Assembly (NCBI RefSeq): GCF_033807715.1
Contig: NC_084592.1
Coordinates: 26,883,501-26,947,500, forward strand
DNA: 64,000 nucleotides
From: Cololabis saira
Taxonomy: Eukaryota; Chordata; Actinopteri; Beloniformes; Belonidae
Direction of reading: 5' to 3'
The position numbers were made by a program, and so were the translations under genes. This document shows, in pieces, positions 44,358 through 57,200 of the stretch. The notes beneath the pieces were generated by a model, which was given only the letters and a program-made list of their open reading frames with translations, did no database searches and was not told where the DNA came from. Numbering within the stretch: the stretch's first letter is position 1; each line of letters starts with the position of its first letter.

Positions 44358-47300
44358 TCAGTCATCCACAATACTCAGCAGACCACTCAGCTTCATTCTG
44401 TAGGCTAGCTCTTCCTCTTGGTCTGCCAGTATCCGTCGCTGCAGATCCTTGAGCCGCAGTGCCATTGACACAGGAGCAACCTTGGGCCAAACTGCTCTGT
44501 CCGACAGCTCTTCAGGCCCTGCCTTCTGCAAAGTTAAGGAAATGACAGTGGAGTAATGCTGTATTTTTCTAAATAAAATACAATCAAAGTACAATCTGTT
44601 GAACACCAAGTGTAGCTTGTGTATGAAGCTCAACAGAACTGGCCACTTGCTGACAACATAATTTGTTCTTGGATCCTTGTGGGACATCAGGGATCATGTC
44701 ATACCTCTGTGGAAGCAGCTTCTTGAGTCTTGTCTGTGGCTAAGCACTTGATGGTTGTGGGCATGGAGAGCAGTGTGGAGGATGGAATGAAGAGTGGTAT
44801 GGACAAGTGCTCCAACGGTTCACCATCCAGCCAATGTTGAAGCTTTTCCATGCTCCTGCATGGAGGTAAAAGATTATCATACATGTCCACTTCTGTGATG
44901 GATAATTTCCAGTAACTCTGAGTTCATCACGAGTCCACTCAGGTCAGAACAGTACTGTGTCTGTGCAGTCTGGGTTTAGCTGTCTAACACAGCTGCAAAG
45001 AGGTTTTTTTGGGAACTGCATGTAATTTTGTCTTAAGAACCCCCAGCTGTGTTCTATAAAACGGCTGCAATGTGTGTCACTCCTGAATTGAAACTTGAGA
45101 TGTACGTTTTGAACCTTTTGCATGCAAAGGATAATTCAATAAGTCGAGTCTTACTGCCTATTCTTTATTTTAGAGTGCTGCTATATTAGGGCCAGTCCCA
45201 ATACACCCCCTAGCCCTACTTTTCAGCCCTACCCCTAAATTTTGCACGTTCCCGTGAGGGTAGTGGTGTCCCAATTCCTCTTTGCATGTAGGGGTAGTGG
45301 GCATAACGAGGGGTAGGGGGTATGAATCTAGCCCTAAAGAGCGAGGGATTTCAGATGCTGACTTGCTGACCGAGGGCTAGAGAAAATTTCCCAGAATGCT
45401 TTACGTCGTCATTTTCAGACTGAATCAAACAAAAAAACATGGCGGACATTTCTCATTTTTAGTGAATAAAATCAGAATTTTGAGTTAGTTTCTGCATAAA
45501 AATGCGTTTTGATTACATTTCTAGCGAGAAATATATATTTTACTTTCATAATATTCACTCAGTGAATGGACATAATCACTCGCTTGCTCGTTGTTGCGTT
45601 GTCTTCTCAGATGTCGCCAGAATAAAGGCTGATTTATGGTTCCGCGTTACACCAACGCAGAGCCTACGGCGTAGGTTACGCGGCGTCGCACGCCGTACGG
45701 TGCGCGTCGCCGTGTAACCTACGTCGTAGGATACGCCGTAGGCTCTGCGTCGATTTAACGCGGAACCATAAATCAGCCGTTATTCTGGCGAGATCTGAAA
45801 AAACTTCGCAACTTCTGGAGGGCCAGAGAAAATTTCACTTTATATTATTATCACTTTATAATATATTGTATTTTTTATTGCTTCACTTTATATTCAGAAA
45901 AACTAATGTGGCAGCTACAACTGTTAGATTTCATCTATTAAACCAACATTTATCTTCCTAAACGATTTATTTCAGCCACAGAGCTGCAGGTCAGTTCGTT
46001 GGATCACTTTCTCCCCGGGACGACGGCGTAGGTCGACCCGGCGATCACGTCTGTACTCCGGCCGTGAGCTGCTGCTGTTCTCCCGAGCCGGCGGCTCTTC
46101 TCATCCCCGAAAACATCGGAGCAAATTTCTTAACAGGCGTTATTTGGATAAATTGAGCCCAGGTTGGGGATCTTAATGGTTACTTTTACGCCTGAAAAAA
46201 TATTAAACTTAAGTGGCATATTAACAGCGCTACAGCGGAAATTAAAACAGCTTTTAGCTCTCGGCTTCCTGATATGGTGTGACGTATGTGCAAACGTAAC
46301 TACGCAGTCGCTTACGTACCCGAACGTAAACCACGCAGTGACGTAGCAAGTGGTGTCCCAATCCCTAGGGAAGATTACAAAGCCCTACCCCTTGTGGCTT
46401 CATTTTGAGGGTGAAGTGGTAGTGGGTGAGGGCTAGTGGTAGTGAGTAGGGTGAACATTGGGATTGGCCCTTAATTCACTTACTCAGATATTGAAGTCAC
46501 CGGGTAATGAAAATGTGTTTATACACAAGTATTAGATCCTTTTTTCCCCCACAAAAACATCTTTGCTAATGTCCATCACAGCATCTTCTACAAGTATGAA
46601 AGCTAAATCCTATCATCAGTGATGTAAACATACCTCTGACTTTCAGCTTTCTCCTCCTCTATGCTCTGGAGGACTTTGTGGGCCAGCAGCTCTTGTGCTG
46701 TGGGAGTGTGTGTGATGTCTAGTGGGGCTTTTGGTGCCGTAACAGGCTCCACTCGACTGGGGAACAACTTTTGTCTGACAGAGAAATTGTCAGAAGGAGC
46801 ACAGGCAGTTGTGCTTAACCTAAGGGAAGGCAAAAGCAGGAGAAGCTGGATAACTAAAAAGACACGACATGACACAGTTGTCTGCTCATGATAGAGATTA
46901 TTATTGCACCTGTGGGTAATAAAATGTACATTTAAAATTTAGATTCACTCAAATGTTTTCAAAAGGTCAGAACAAACCCTATGAAACGTATAGTTCAGTT
47001 ACAAACTGTATACCTGTATGATTCACCTTCCCACTCCACAGCTGCAAGATATAGGAAGAATGCTTTCTGAAGCTTGATAAACCATCTTACCCATCGTTCT
47101 GTTGCTGCTTCTCTTTGTGCGTCTGTCTAACAGCCTCAGTCCACTCTTCAGGTGGTTGGAAACCCTTCAGTGAGTCAGTGGGGAAGTAAACCAAGATCTC
47201 TCCATCCTCCGTCACAGCATCTAAAACGACACGATAAACAAGTACAAGTACAGGTCATTGTGAGGCAACTTTAAATCATAACTAAATATCAGTTTCTATA

Positions 47301-49708
47301 AACAAACCCTGGTAGGAATATCCTCACCTTCACATACAGGTTGTCTTGGTATCTGCCAGTCTTTCAGCTTGTGGTCTATGCAGATCACAAGCACATCATC
47401 CCAGGGAATCTGACTGTAGGCCGCATGTTCATTTTGCACTCCAATTCCACTTTTTCTAGTGGTCCTTTTGGATCCCGGAGTTCGGTTAAACCGGACCTTA
47501 AGTTTGACCTTTTCCAAAAGGTTGTCTAGCCGTGACAATAGGAGAGGCTGACTGTAATGCGTTGCAGGGATTCGAGCAGCGTAACAAAAGATAGAGGAGC
47601 AGAGATCTGCCCACGAGTCTGGATAAAGGAGGTGAGAAGTTGTTATTAACATAACATAACTAGGCAGTAAACACAAACCTGTGTCAGTCACTAACCTGTT
47701 GTAGATAGCTGCTCCCACTCTGGCAGCTGCAGGCTGAGGATGGCTTCACGAAGCCAGGCCAGATGCTGAGCAGAGTTCCAGGCCAGATGAGGGACAAAAT
47801 CATGACTATGAGGGTGGGAGAATTCACCCGGGGGCCAGGAAAGTCCGCAGAGATCCTGGGAGGCAACGTTGTTAGCAATATGATCCAGGACTGCATTGTA
47901 CAGCTGGATGACAGGTGCTGGGTCCTGGGATGGCAGGTGTGCACCGGCTCGTTCCTGGCGATTGGCATAGACTCGAGGATTGAACTCGCGACTCAATCCT
48001 GCTTCGATAAGCTGCACCAGGGTTTGGCACGTGAGTGGGAAGGGTGGTGGAGCCTGGGCCAAAAGCCAACACAAAGCCTGGCTCAGCTGGAGATGCAAGA
48101 GAGCACAGATGGAAAAGAAGAGGGTTGAAGGTCTGTCAGCAAATGTTTTAAGAATAACATCAGAGGCTAGAAAACAAAAGTGAACATGGATGACACGAAG
48201 ACAGACAAAAAGGCTTAAAAGTAAAGAGAAAACACTCACCACATCGTTCATTCAAGAATTTAATTCACTTAACATGTTGACAAGGCAAATCAGTTTCATT
48301 CATTTAAAGTTCTTACAGCGCATAAGTCTGAGGATTTATTTTTATCAAGTCAAGATCATGAACCATTTCCATTTGGTGATCTGTCTCAACTCACTACACT
48401 GCAGGTTTTAGGAGATATTTCACTAAAAACAGCCCACTATGCAGACAAAATGATGACAAAACAACAGGGACGCGAAAATAATTCTAAACAATGAAGTTGC
48501 ACAAATGTGAGATGCTGAAGAAGACAACCAGATGTTTCTTTCAATCTGTGAGTCATACCTGTTTGGACCCCTGCATGTCACTTGTGATTTCTGGTATGAA
48601 GACGAATGCGTACGCTGATATGAGGCCTTCCTTCATCAGTGTGTGCAGCATCAAGGCTAAAAGACAAAAGACAATCACAAGGAAAGATGACATTTAACAC
48701 ATTTTGGCATAATTGCACTGCACAAACCTGCAACCTTTATAAGAACCTATCTGAACGCCTCATCTTGCATTTCTACCAGTGAGCATTACCGTACTTAAAT
48801 CTTAAACTCCACCAACTACAGCCCTATTTCTACCTAACCTAGAACCTAACTGTTACCTTCTTCAAGTTTCTGCGTGTCAGCGGTGCCGCTGCCAGGCCCC
48901 GGCACCAAGATGACCAGAGGCAGAGGACAGTGCCAGGTGTTGGCCTGCTGCAGCTGTCTGAGTTGAAGCAGGGCTGACAGCAGAGGAACATCCTGCTCCT
49001 CAGGCCCCGGCTCCACGAAGGACAGAGCGGGGAGCAACAGGACGAGGGCTCCTGTCCCCTGAAGCTCGCTACACTCCTCCACTTTGAGCAGACCGTCTTC
49101 AGTCAGGGGGCCTCGGGACGCCTGGAGCACATCAAGGAAGAGGCCACACTTTTACACGATAATAGATTTAAAAGACAGACCTTCAACTAAAGCTTTGTTT
49201 TAATCACTGGTAAATAAAAGAACGGCTATAGACATGGAGTTAAACTGAAGATAGATAACATTAAAACTTCAGAAAAAAGGGTCAACCTGAGAAGATTAAA
49301 GACCAAATGACAATTTAGTCAGTTTGAAACAAATACGGTGTGATAACACTTCCTTCCTCATGAAGTTTATCAAACATTTAAAATATCTTTGCCAAGGCCT
49401 TTGCTGAATTTGCTCAATGACCTGAAGGTATTTATTGTGAAAATCCATTAATAAAATGTTAGTGGTCATCTGATCTGACCTTGACAGTAATGTGAACTTT
49501 ATGAACATGGTGTCCTCTCTCCACCAGTGTACTGGTGATGCAGAGTGTCTGCAGGGTGGAGTCCTGCCGCTCCTCTGGCTCCTTGTTACCACCAAATTTC
49601 ACTTCAAGCCAGTCTGACAGTATCCTGGAAGTATTCAACAAAATGCACTGAGTAACCAGAACCAGTAAAACCTTGATATTGATATGAAAGGAACATAAAA
49701 AAAAAAAA

Positions 49709-49754
<46 letters not shown>

Positions 49755-51157
49755 TATATATATATATATATTACGGAAGAGTATTAGGGCCATTTAAAAA
49801 AAATAAAAAGAATTCTGAGAAAAAAGTCAGAATTCTGACTTTTTTCTCAGAATTTTGACTTTTTTCTCAGAATTCTGAGATTAAAGTCAGAATTCTGACT
49901 TTTTTCTCAGAATTCTTTTTTTTTTTTTTAAGTAGCCCTAATACTCTTCCGTAATATATATATATTAGGGGTGCAACGGTTCAGGTAGCCCACGGTTCGG
50001 TTTCGGTTTCGGTTTTTAGGCCACGGTTTCGGTTCGGTTTCGGTTTAAGTTAAACCTAAATTATGGTTCTGGGTTAAATCGACGCAGAGCCTACGGCGTA
50101 GGGGTGTGCGTCGCCGCGTACCCTACGCCGTAGGCTCTGCGTTGGTGTAACGCAGAACCATAAATCAGCCTTTATGTGCATGAAGAGAGCTTTTTTTCCC
50201 AAAATTATCTGTTTATTTCTCTCATCACTTTTCAAAATGTAAATTACTATAATTCTTTATAGTCAACAGCCTCTTAATCTTGACAACTCAGTACAGTAAG
50301 TACATTTTACACTACTAAATACGTAAGGGATAATGCCCGACGAGGTACATTATCAGAAATATATGGGCGTGAACCGTCCGACGCGAGCGGAGGACGGTTT
50401 CCCTCCGCGAAAATATTGTAAATTATTATAATTATAATTATTACAATATTACAAAATATTGTAGCTTGATCCTGATATGGGAGAGTTAAAGTTGGGGAGA
50501 TCAGCCTGAATTCTCTCGTCTCTCTGCCGGTCACAGTAATGCACGTGATGTCATGAAGGAGCCGGTGGTGGCAGAGGGAGGGAGGGCTGAACCTCGGGTT
50601 TTTTTCCAGGTGTTTTAATTTAATTATTGGGGGAGTTTTGCCCGAGACGTTAGAGTTGGAGTCTGCCTTTGTTTATGACTGTAAAGCTGTTCGTTTCCTT
50701 CCTGTAAATAAACCGGCCCGATCAGAGCCGTCTCCGCCTGCTCAGTGTAACATTTCACTGACCAGGCGGAGACTCTGATCTTCCACTAGCCGCTCTCAAG
50801 CAATGATTACAGACAGTAAAAGCTTTGTTAACTGTTTTCACTCCACCGTCGTTGTAACCAACAGCGAAACCGAAATGATGCCACCGGAGATTTGAATGAA
50901 GCCGGCGCTTCTTCAAACTTTTTTTTCTCAACTCCCCCGCTCCGTGTCTGTTCTGTGTGAGGTTGTGAGTGGGCGGAGCTACAGCAGTGACTCGCAGAGC
51001 GCTGTTCTGCAGCAACTGACAGGCACAAAAACACGCGGATTGTAAAGCATTAATGCAAAATGAATGGCAAAACCGAAAATCCGCGGCACACATGGGCGTA
51101 TTGAACCGTGGAGGGCGAACCGAACGGTTCGGTTTTATACCGAGAACCGTTGCATCC

Positions 51158-51202
<45 letters not shown>

Positions 51203-54200
51203 TAATTGGAAAAAAACAAAAAACAAACACCTGTCTGCCATGCTGGTTACACTTTCATCATCACCAGGTAGGAGGAGGAGAGCTTTCCAAAAGATTCGTT
51301 CCTGTGGATCGGGGATATTTTCTGTCACCAGCGCCGGCAGGTTGAGTGGCTTCCACGCAGTCTCCCTGAACGTCACATCAAAGACAAGTCAAAAATCCTA
51401 CTTCGCAGCAGGGATTTTATCTAAGCACAAACATACTTCTCAGCACTTACTCAAGCAGCTGCTGATAGTAGTGGTGGACTTTCATCTGGTGAATTGCTCT
51501 TTGTCTCATTTTCAACAACCTTAACAAAGCAAGAAACATGTTTCACAGTTGAACATAGTGAGGCTAAATAAGAAAATAGAACTGAGGTAAATGATTGAGC
51601 TTCAACAAACCTGGTGCTGGACACGGCTAACGTGCCGGCGTTTCCCAGGTTGACCAGGCCACGGGCCAAATCTGCTAAGCAGGGTTGCGTAGGGGCGCTG
51701 GGGGTCAGAGCATTCAGTTTGAAGCGAGGGTCAACGCAGCAAGGAGCAGCTGGAAACCCTCTCATCTGTCTCTTCAGCTGACGACGAACTGCTACCACGT
51801 CACGCCACCTGGTAAAGAGGAAAAAAGTAAGTTAAGAAATCAATTAATAGACTAATCCGGCAACCGGTTTGTGTGCGCCGCCATCTTGCGGCGGCGCCAT
51901 TGCTGCGGTGGCCACCGCAGCGCTCTTATTGCAACCCGACGCTCTACACAGCATCATGAATAGCTGGATTGACGATGTTAGACAGTGGCCTCCCATAAGT
52001 AATGAAGGTATCTCAAATTAATGCTGATGTTAATTTATAAATAATGATTTGTTTGAGCGATAAGCGGGAAAGAATAGAGGAATAGGGAGATAAGGGAGTG
52101 TATGATTAAACACTGTGCTGACGTTAGAAGCGCGACATTTAATCATTATGGAAAGGCTACGTGATTTAAAAAAAACAACTGTTTATGTAACGTAACAGTG
52201 AGAAGGGAGGATGGCCAAGTTGTGGAAGTTAGTTGTGACTGCACGTCCACATCATGGTGAGAGTGGATGGACTGCGAGTGTCTCACTGATCCCCTCAAAA
52301 TGACACGATTGTCATCTAAATGGCGGTGCAGAATTTGCCCGACCCATCCGGAGCTGAGATAGTTCTGCCCTTCAATTAGAGACCTGTAATTGCGTTTTTT
52401 TTGGTCATCGGACGCCAGGCGATCAATGAAATATTCTTGGATACCTAAAATAAAACAAAACATAAACAGGTGTTTTTTTTAAATCACGTAGCCTTTCCAT
52501 AATGATTAAATGTCGCGCTTCTAACGTCAGCACAGTGTTTAATCATACACTCCCTTATCTCCCTATTCCTCTATTCTTTCCCGCTTATCGCTCAAACAAA
52601 TCATTATTTATAAATTAACATCAGCATTAATTTGAGATACCTTCATTACTTATGGGAGGCCACTGTCTAACATCATCAATCCAGCTATTCATGATGCTGT
52701 GTAGAGCGTCGGGTTGCAATAAGAGCGCTGCGGTGGCCACCGCAGCAATGGCGCCGCCGCAAGATGGCGGCGCACACAAACCGGTCGCCGGATTAGTCTA
52801 TACTTTTAAAAATAGAAGTTAAAATGATACACTATGCTTGTTCCATTAAGGCTGCGATGCAACAGAAATTTCTACCATAGTTTTTGTCATTTACCTCTTG
52901 ATGTACTTATGGATCCGTTGCAACTCAGTTTGAAGGATGTCGCTGACCAGCAGAGTGATGCCAGCATTCAAAGTCTCCTCAATTAGACTGTTGCAGACCA
53001 GCTCTGAGCATTTAGCTACACATTCTGCTTTCTCATTCACTGCTTCCCTGTAAAATTGATGAGAAAAAAAGTCTATTTAAATTCAGTGGCCAACAAGAGT
53101 TTCGCTCCACGACAGAAGACGTCAAGATAATCTCAACATAATGTGAGTTTTTCAGGTCTTACTGGATCTCAGAGGTGGCAGTGTCCTTTATGGTCTCATC
53201 TAACACTTCATGGATGATCTCTGTGCAGAGAGAGAAGCTGAACTGAACCAAGAAAGCCTTGTGCTCTTCTCTCCTTCTGCAACAAATACGCAGGGAAACA
53301 AGAAAAAAAAGACCTTTGGTATTAAGAGACAGTAATGCATGATGTCTAAATGTACAAATTTAGTTTTAATTATGTACTCAGTTTTAAAATGAAGGTTGTG
53401 ATACAACTGTGTTACAAACAGGCTGCAAGCAGAACCAACCTCGCCTCTTCAAGCTTGCGCTTCTCTTCTGCAATGCGCTCCTGTTCCAGCTTGACCTCTG
53501 CAGTGGTTATCTCATGCAACATCTGTCTCAACACTTGAGTCACCAGTGACTCCGCTTGCACGCTGCTCTCCCTGCACAAGCAAAAAGGCAGCAAGTGAGA
53601 TCAACATAATGAATAATGTCTCAGTTTCTTCAACTGCTGTATTCCAAATGCACAATTTGAGCTTACGCAAGGGCAGCTGTAGCATAGCTGGAGCCAGCAT
53701 CAGCTATCTCCCTCACTCCTTCTTCAACCACCTCTTCTATCACACCATTTAGCTCAGCCATGAGGTCCTGAATAAATGAAAGAAAAAAAAAAACATGAAC
53801 GCAATGGAAATGAGACAAAAATAATGTTAGTGCATGATAAGCGGTGACATCTTCCTCACCTCATCACTGTACACGGGCTGAGGTTTAGGCGGAGGTGATG
53901 GTGGTTTCACAGACTCGGGTTTGAAAACTGGCTGGAACAGCTGGTGGGAGTCAGCTATTTGGGCCTGAGGGTGATACGACTCACTGGGCTGTCCTGGCTC
54001 ATCTGCAACAGCTTGAGGCAACCCAAAAGAAACAGGAACATCCAAAGCCTTGGCCTGGGCGTATGGAGGCGGCTGATCGATGCTTGGTGGTGTAGTAAAA
54101 TCCACAATTTCAGGCATTGCTGAGGAAAAAAAAAAAAAAAGGAAGAAGGACATTTACAAGGACAATAATAGTCTGATTATGGACTTTAATCTAATTAAGA

Positions 54201-57200
54201 CAATATTCTAATTAAGGTGCCTTAATAAAGTGACTACGATTGGCATACTCCATACGCCTTAACATAATTATTACTTACTCAGATTATGACCTTAATTAAA
54301 CTAAGGCATCTCTGTACATGGAAGTCTCTTTAATCAGACTATAGCCTTAATCTGATTATGATTGGAGTATTATGGTCAATCCAATCAAAGTCATTGCTTC
54401 TAAATCTACATTTCTTTTTTTTTTTTTACTAGCCAATGCATGTTTTACGTTGGTGTAAGTCAGGATCATTTACATGGAGCCACTACCTTTCATGACGTTT
54501 GAGGAAGGCTCAGCCAGTGGGCCTTCTCCACGGTACTTGTTCTGGGAGTCAAAGCTGCAGACGGGGATGTGCTGGGGGGGGTTGGGGAGAGGGCCTCCGT
54601 TCACCAGCTGCCCAATCAGCATTGTTTTCTTTGCAAGGATCACCTCTGACTTCTTGTTAGACAGAGAGAGATCTGGCTCCTGAAAAGCTGTCCGACTCAA
54701 CTCCACTATACTGTGAACAAAAGTGAGTTAAATTATCCTTTCCTGTGTAGAAGTGATTAGTTATGAAGCATTGACGTTGCTACGAGTCTACCCAAACAAA
54801 ATCATAGGCGAAGCCAAAAGCAGAAGTGACACTCACCCGTCACTGATGTTGAGACCATGTTGCTGGATGAAGTCAGTTGCTTCTTCAGTATTGGGAAACA
54901 TTAACATCCGAACCACGTCCTCAATGGGGAACGGAGTTGAACGTGGACCCACAGTGTGAGCCAAGTTCAGGGTCTTGAGTGCTTTAGCTCGGACCTGTAT
55001 GTGTACAAACATTTGTTAAATAAAACATATTTCTGTGGTTAAACCTGAAAAAGCTTGCCTGGATTACACAACAGCAACAATGAGTTGTTCAAACCATCAG
55101 TGAATGGTATGAAGATGAATGGGCAATTTTTCTCACTAACGACACTTTTTAGTCATTTCAGAATTTAAAGGGGACCTATTATGAAAAACAAGTTTTTTTC
55201 TTGCCTTAACATATAAAGTGGTCTCCCCTCACCCTGCCAACTCAGAGGAGGAGGAAAGCAACCAAATTCTGCAGGGTCTGTACAGCCCGCCCAGATGAGC
55301 CTTCCAGTGTCATGTGACTTTTACGAGCTGTTCAGATTTGCGCATTTTCGTTAAGTAAGCAAAATGCAAACCACGCCTCGGTCTCCTCCGCTGCTGAAAC
55401 CTCGCTCACAACTAACTCCGCCGGCCAGAGCTTCCGTCATTGTTTCGAAGCGGCGTATCGTGTGGCTGTTTGAACAACGAGGGACAGTAAAAATTAGGTT
55501 TTGCATCGACACTTACCCTCATAAAAGGATCAGTGCCCACAGTACGGACCCGGTAACTGCACACGAGTCAGTGGTAAGTGACGTTCATTTTTTATGTTAT
55601 TTATATTTGTCTACAAGTATGATCTTTGCATGGGCTAAGTATTTAGCTTAGCTCCGGTGTTACTCCGTTAGGTAACACCGGAGCTCTATTAGTAATTTTT
55701 TTCTGTTTATGGTTTCAGATCTTCCAAGCACCTGAAGCTGTTCAACGACACCTTCAGAAGACGCACGGTCCTTCCTTGAGCCAGCAATAGTGCATACATG
55801 TTATTTTATTTTTTTTAACAATTAAGTTGCCATTTGTGAACATTCAGTGTTGTGATTTCTTTACAGTTAACATGATTCATTTGTCTTGTAACATAAGAAA
55901 TGAAATGATGAGGAATCGGAGTAAAGAACTGTTAGTGTGAAGACGAGGTGAACCGTTCCCCTCTTCAGGCTAAAGGCTGATTTATGGTTCTGCGTTACAC
56001 CAACGCAGAGCCTACGGCTTAGGGTACGCATCGATTTAACGCAGAACCGTAATTCAGGTTTAAGATCCCAGGGAGTCGTTTACACCGTGTAACTGCATGC
56101 GAGCGTCCGACTATCGCGTCGAGCTGCGTGACATCGGACGCTCTCTGTCCACACTGAAACCGCTAAACTCGCAGCTAGTTAGGACAGTCCAATAGAAAAT
56201 AAAGCAATGGAATTGATTTTGTCGCCAAGGCTCGCTTGCATCGCATGGGACACGCTTTAATAGTGTACGCAACCAGCTTTTCTTCTGGCCAGAGCGAGGC
56301 TTTGTGCCTCCACTGCTACACGTCATTCAGGCAGCCAATCAGCACAGAGCCTCATTATCATAGCCTCCCCCGCCCCTCAGAATCCCTCATTGAGAAGGAG
56401 GTTAGAAGTGGTAAAAATAAAGACATGGCCCAGAGGCTGAATTTCTAATTTATGTAGAAAAAACAAGCTTTTGATTGTTTTTAAGACATTCAAGGCCTGT
56501 TTAAAATATACATTAAATGCCATAATAGGTCTTTAAAGAAATGGCCTAATTGCAAGGGACTAATATTACCTGTGGTAATCTGTATTACATGAATAGCACA
56601 TCTGTAATATTAATCCAGTGCAAACGTGCTATAACTATAATTAGTAAAAGAGAGGAGCCGACAGCATGGTGTAAAAACATATCCCTGAATGTCTACAAAA
56701 ATCAAGATGTGGTCATCAACCAGAGAGAAGCAGGGGACGCATTAATCAAAACTCACAATATATGGTGAAATACACTGTTGGAAAGGGTAATCAGCTTCAA
56801 ATCCCATGGAAAGAAAAAGAAAATATGTGCTGGGTCACTCAAGTCCAACTTCTGAGTGTAAGATCAGACACTTTCAGTTCAATATACTGAAACATCCCAA
56901 ACCTTAATGTCAATACATTCTAGTAAACTCTGTTTAAAGAATACTTCGTTTTAGGGCTGTAATCTCCCAGTCGCCTGGTTGATTTATTAGTTGATGCGGC
57001 ATGGCTCCACCAAAATTCTGATTGGTCGATTCTCTAATTCAATTTAATCAGGAGGAAAGCACCAAGTTCTAAAGGGGGTGTTCACAGAGCACATCTCTTT
57101 CACAGGTAACAGTCTATCTTTGGACACCCTCTTGATTTTGCTATTTTGGATCAGCCCAACCCACTGACTAGAGATGGATAGATTGTAAAGTAGAAGGACA

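Noticed and set aside
47763..48128. Plus-strand 121-codon frame
   Set aside because: It lies opposite the MCM3AP exon 47696-48086, whose minus-strand frame matches the protein and splices in phase.
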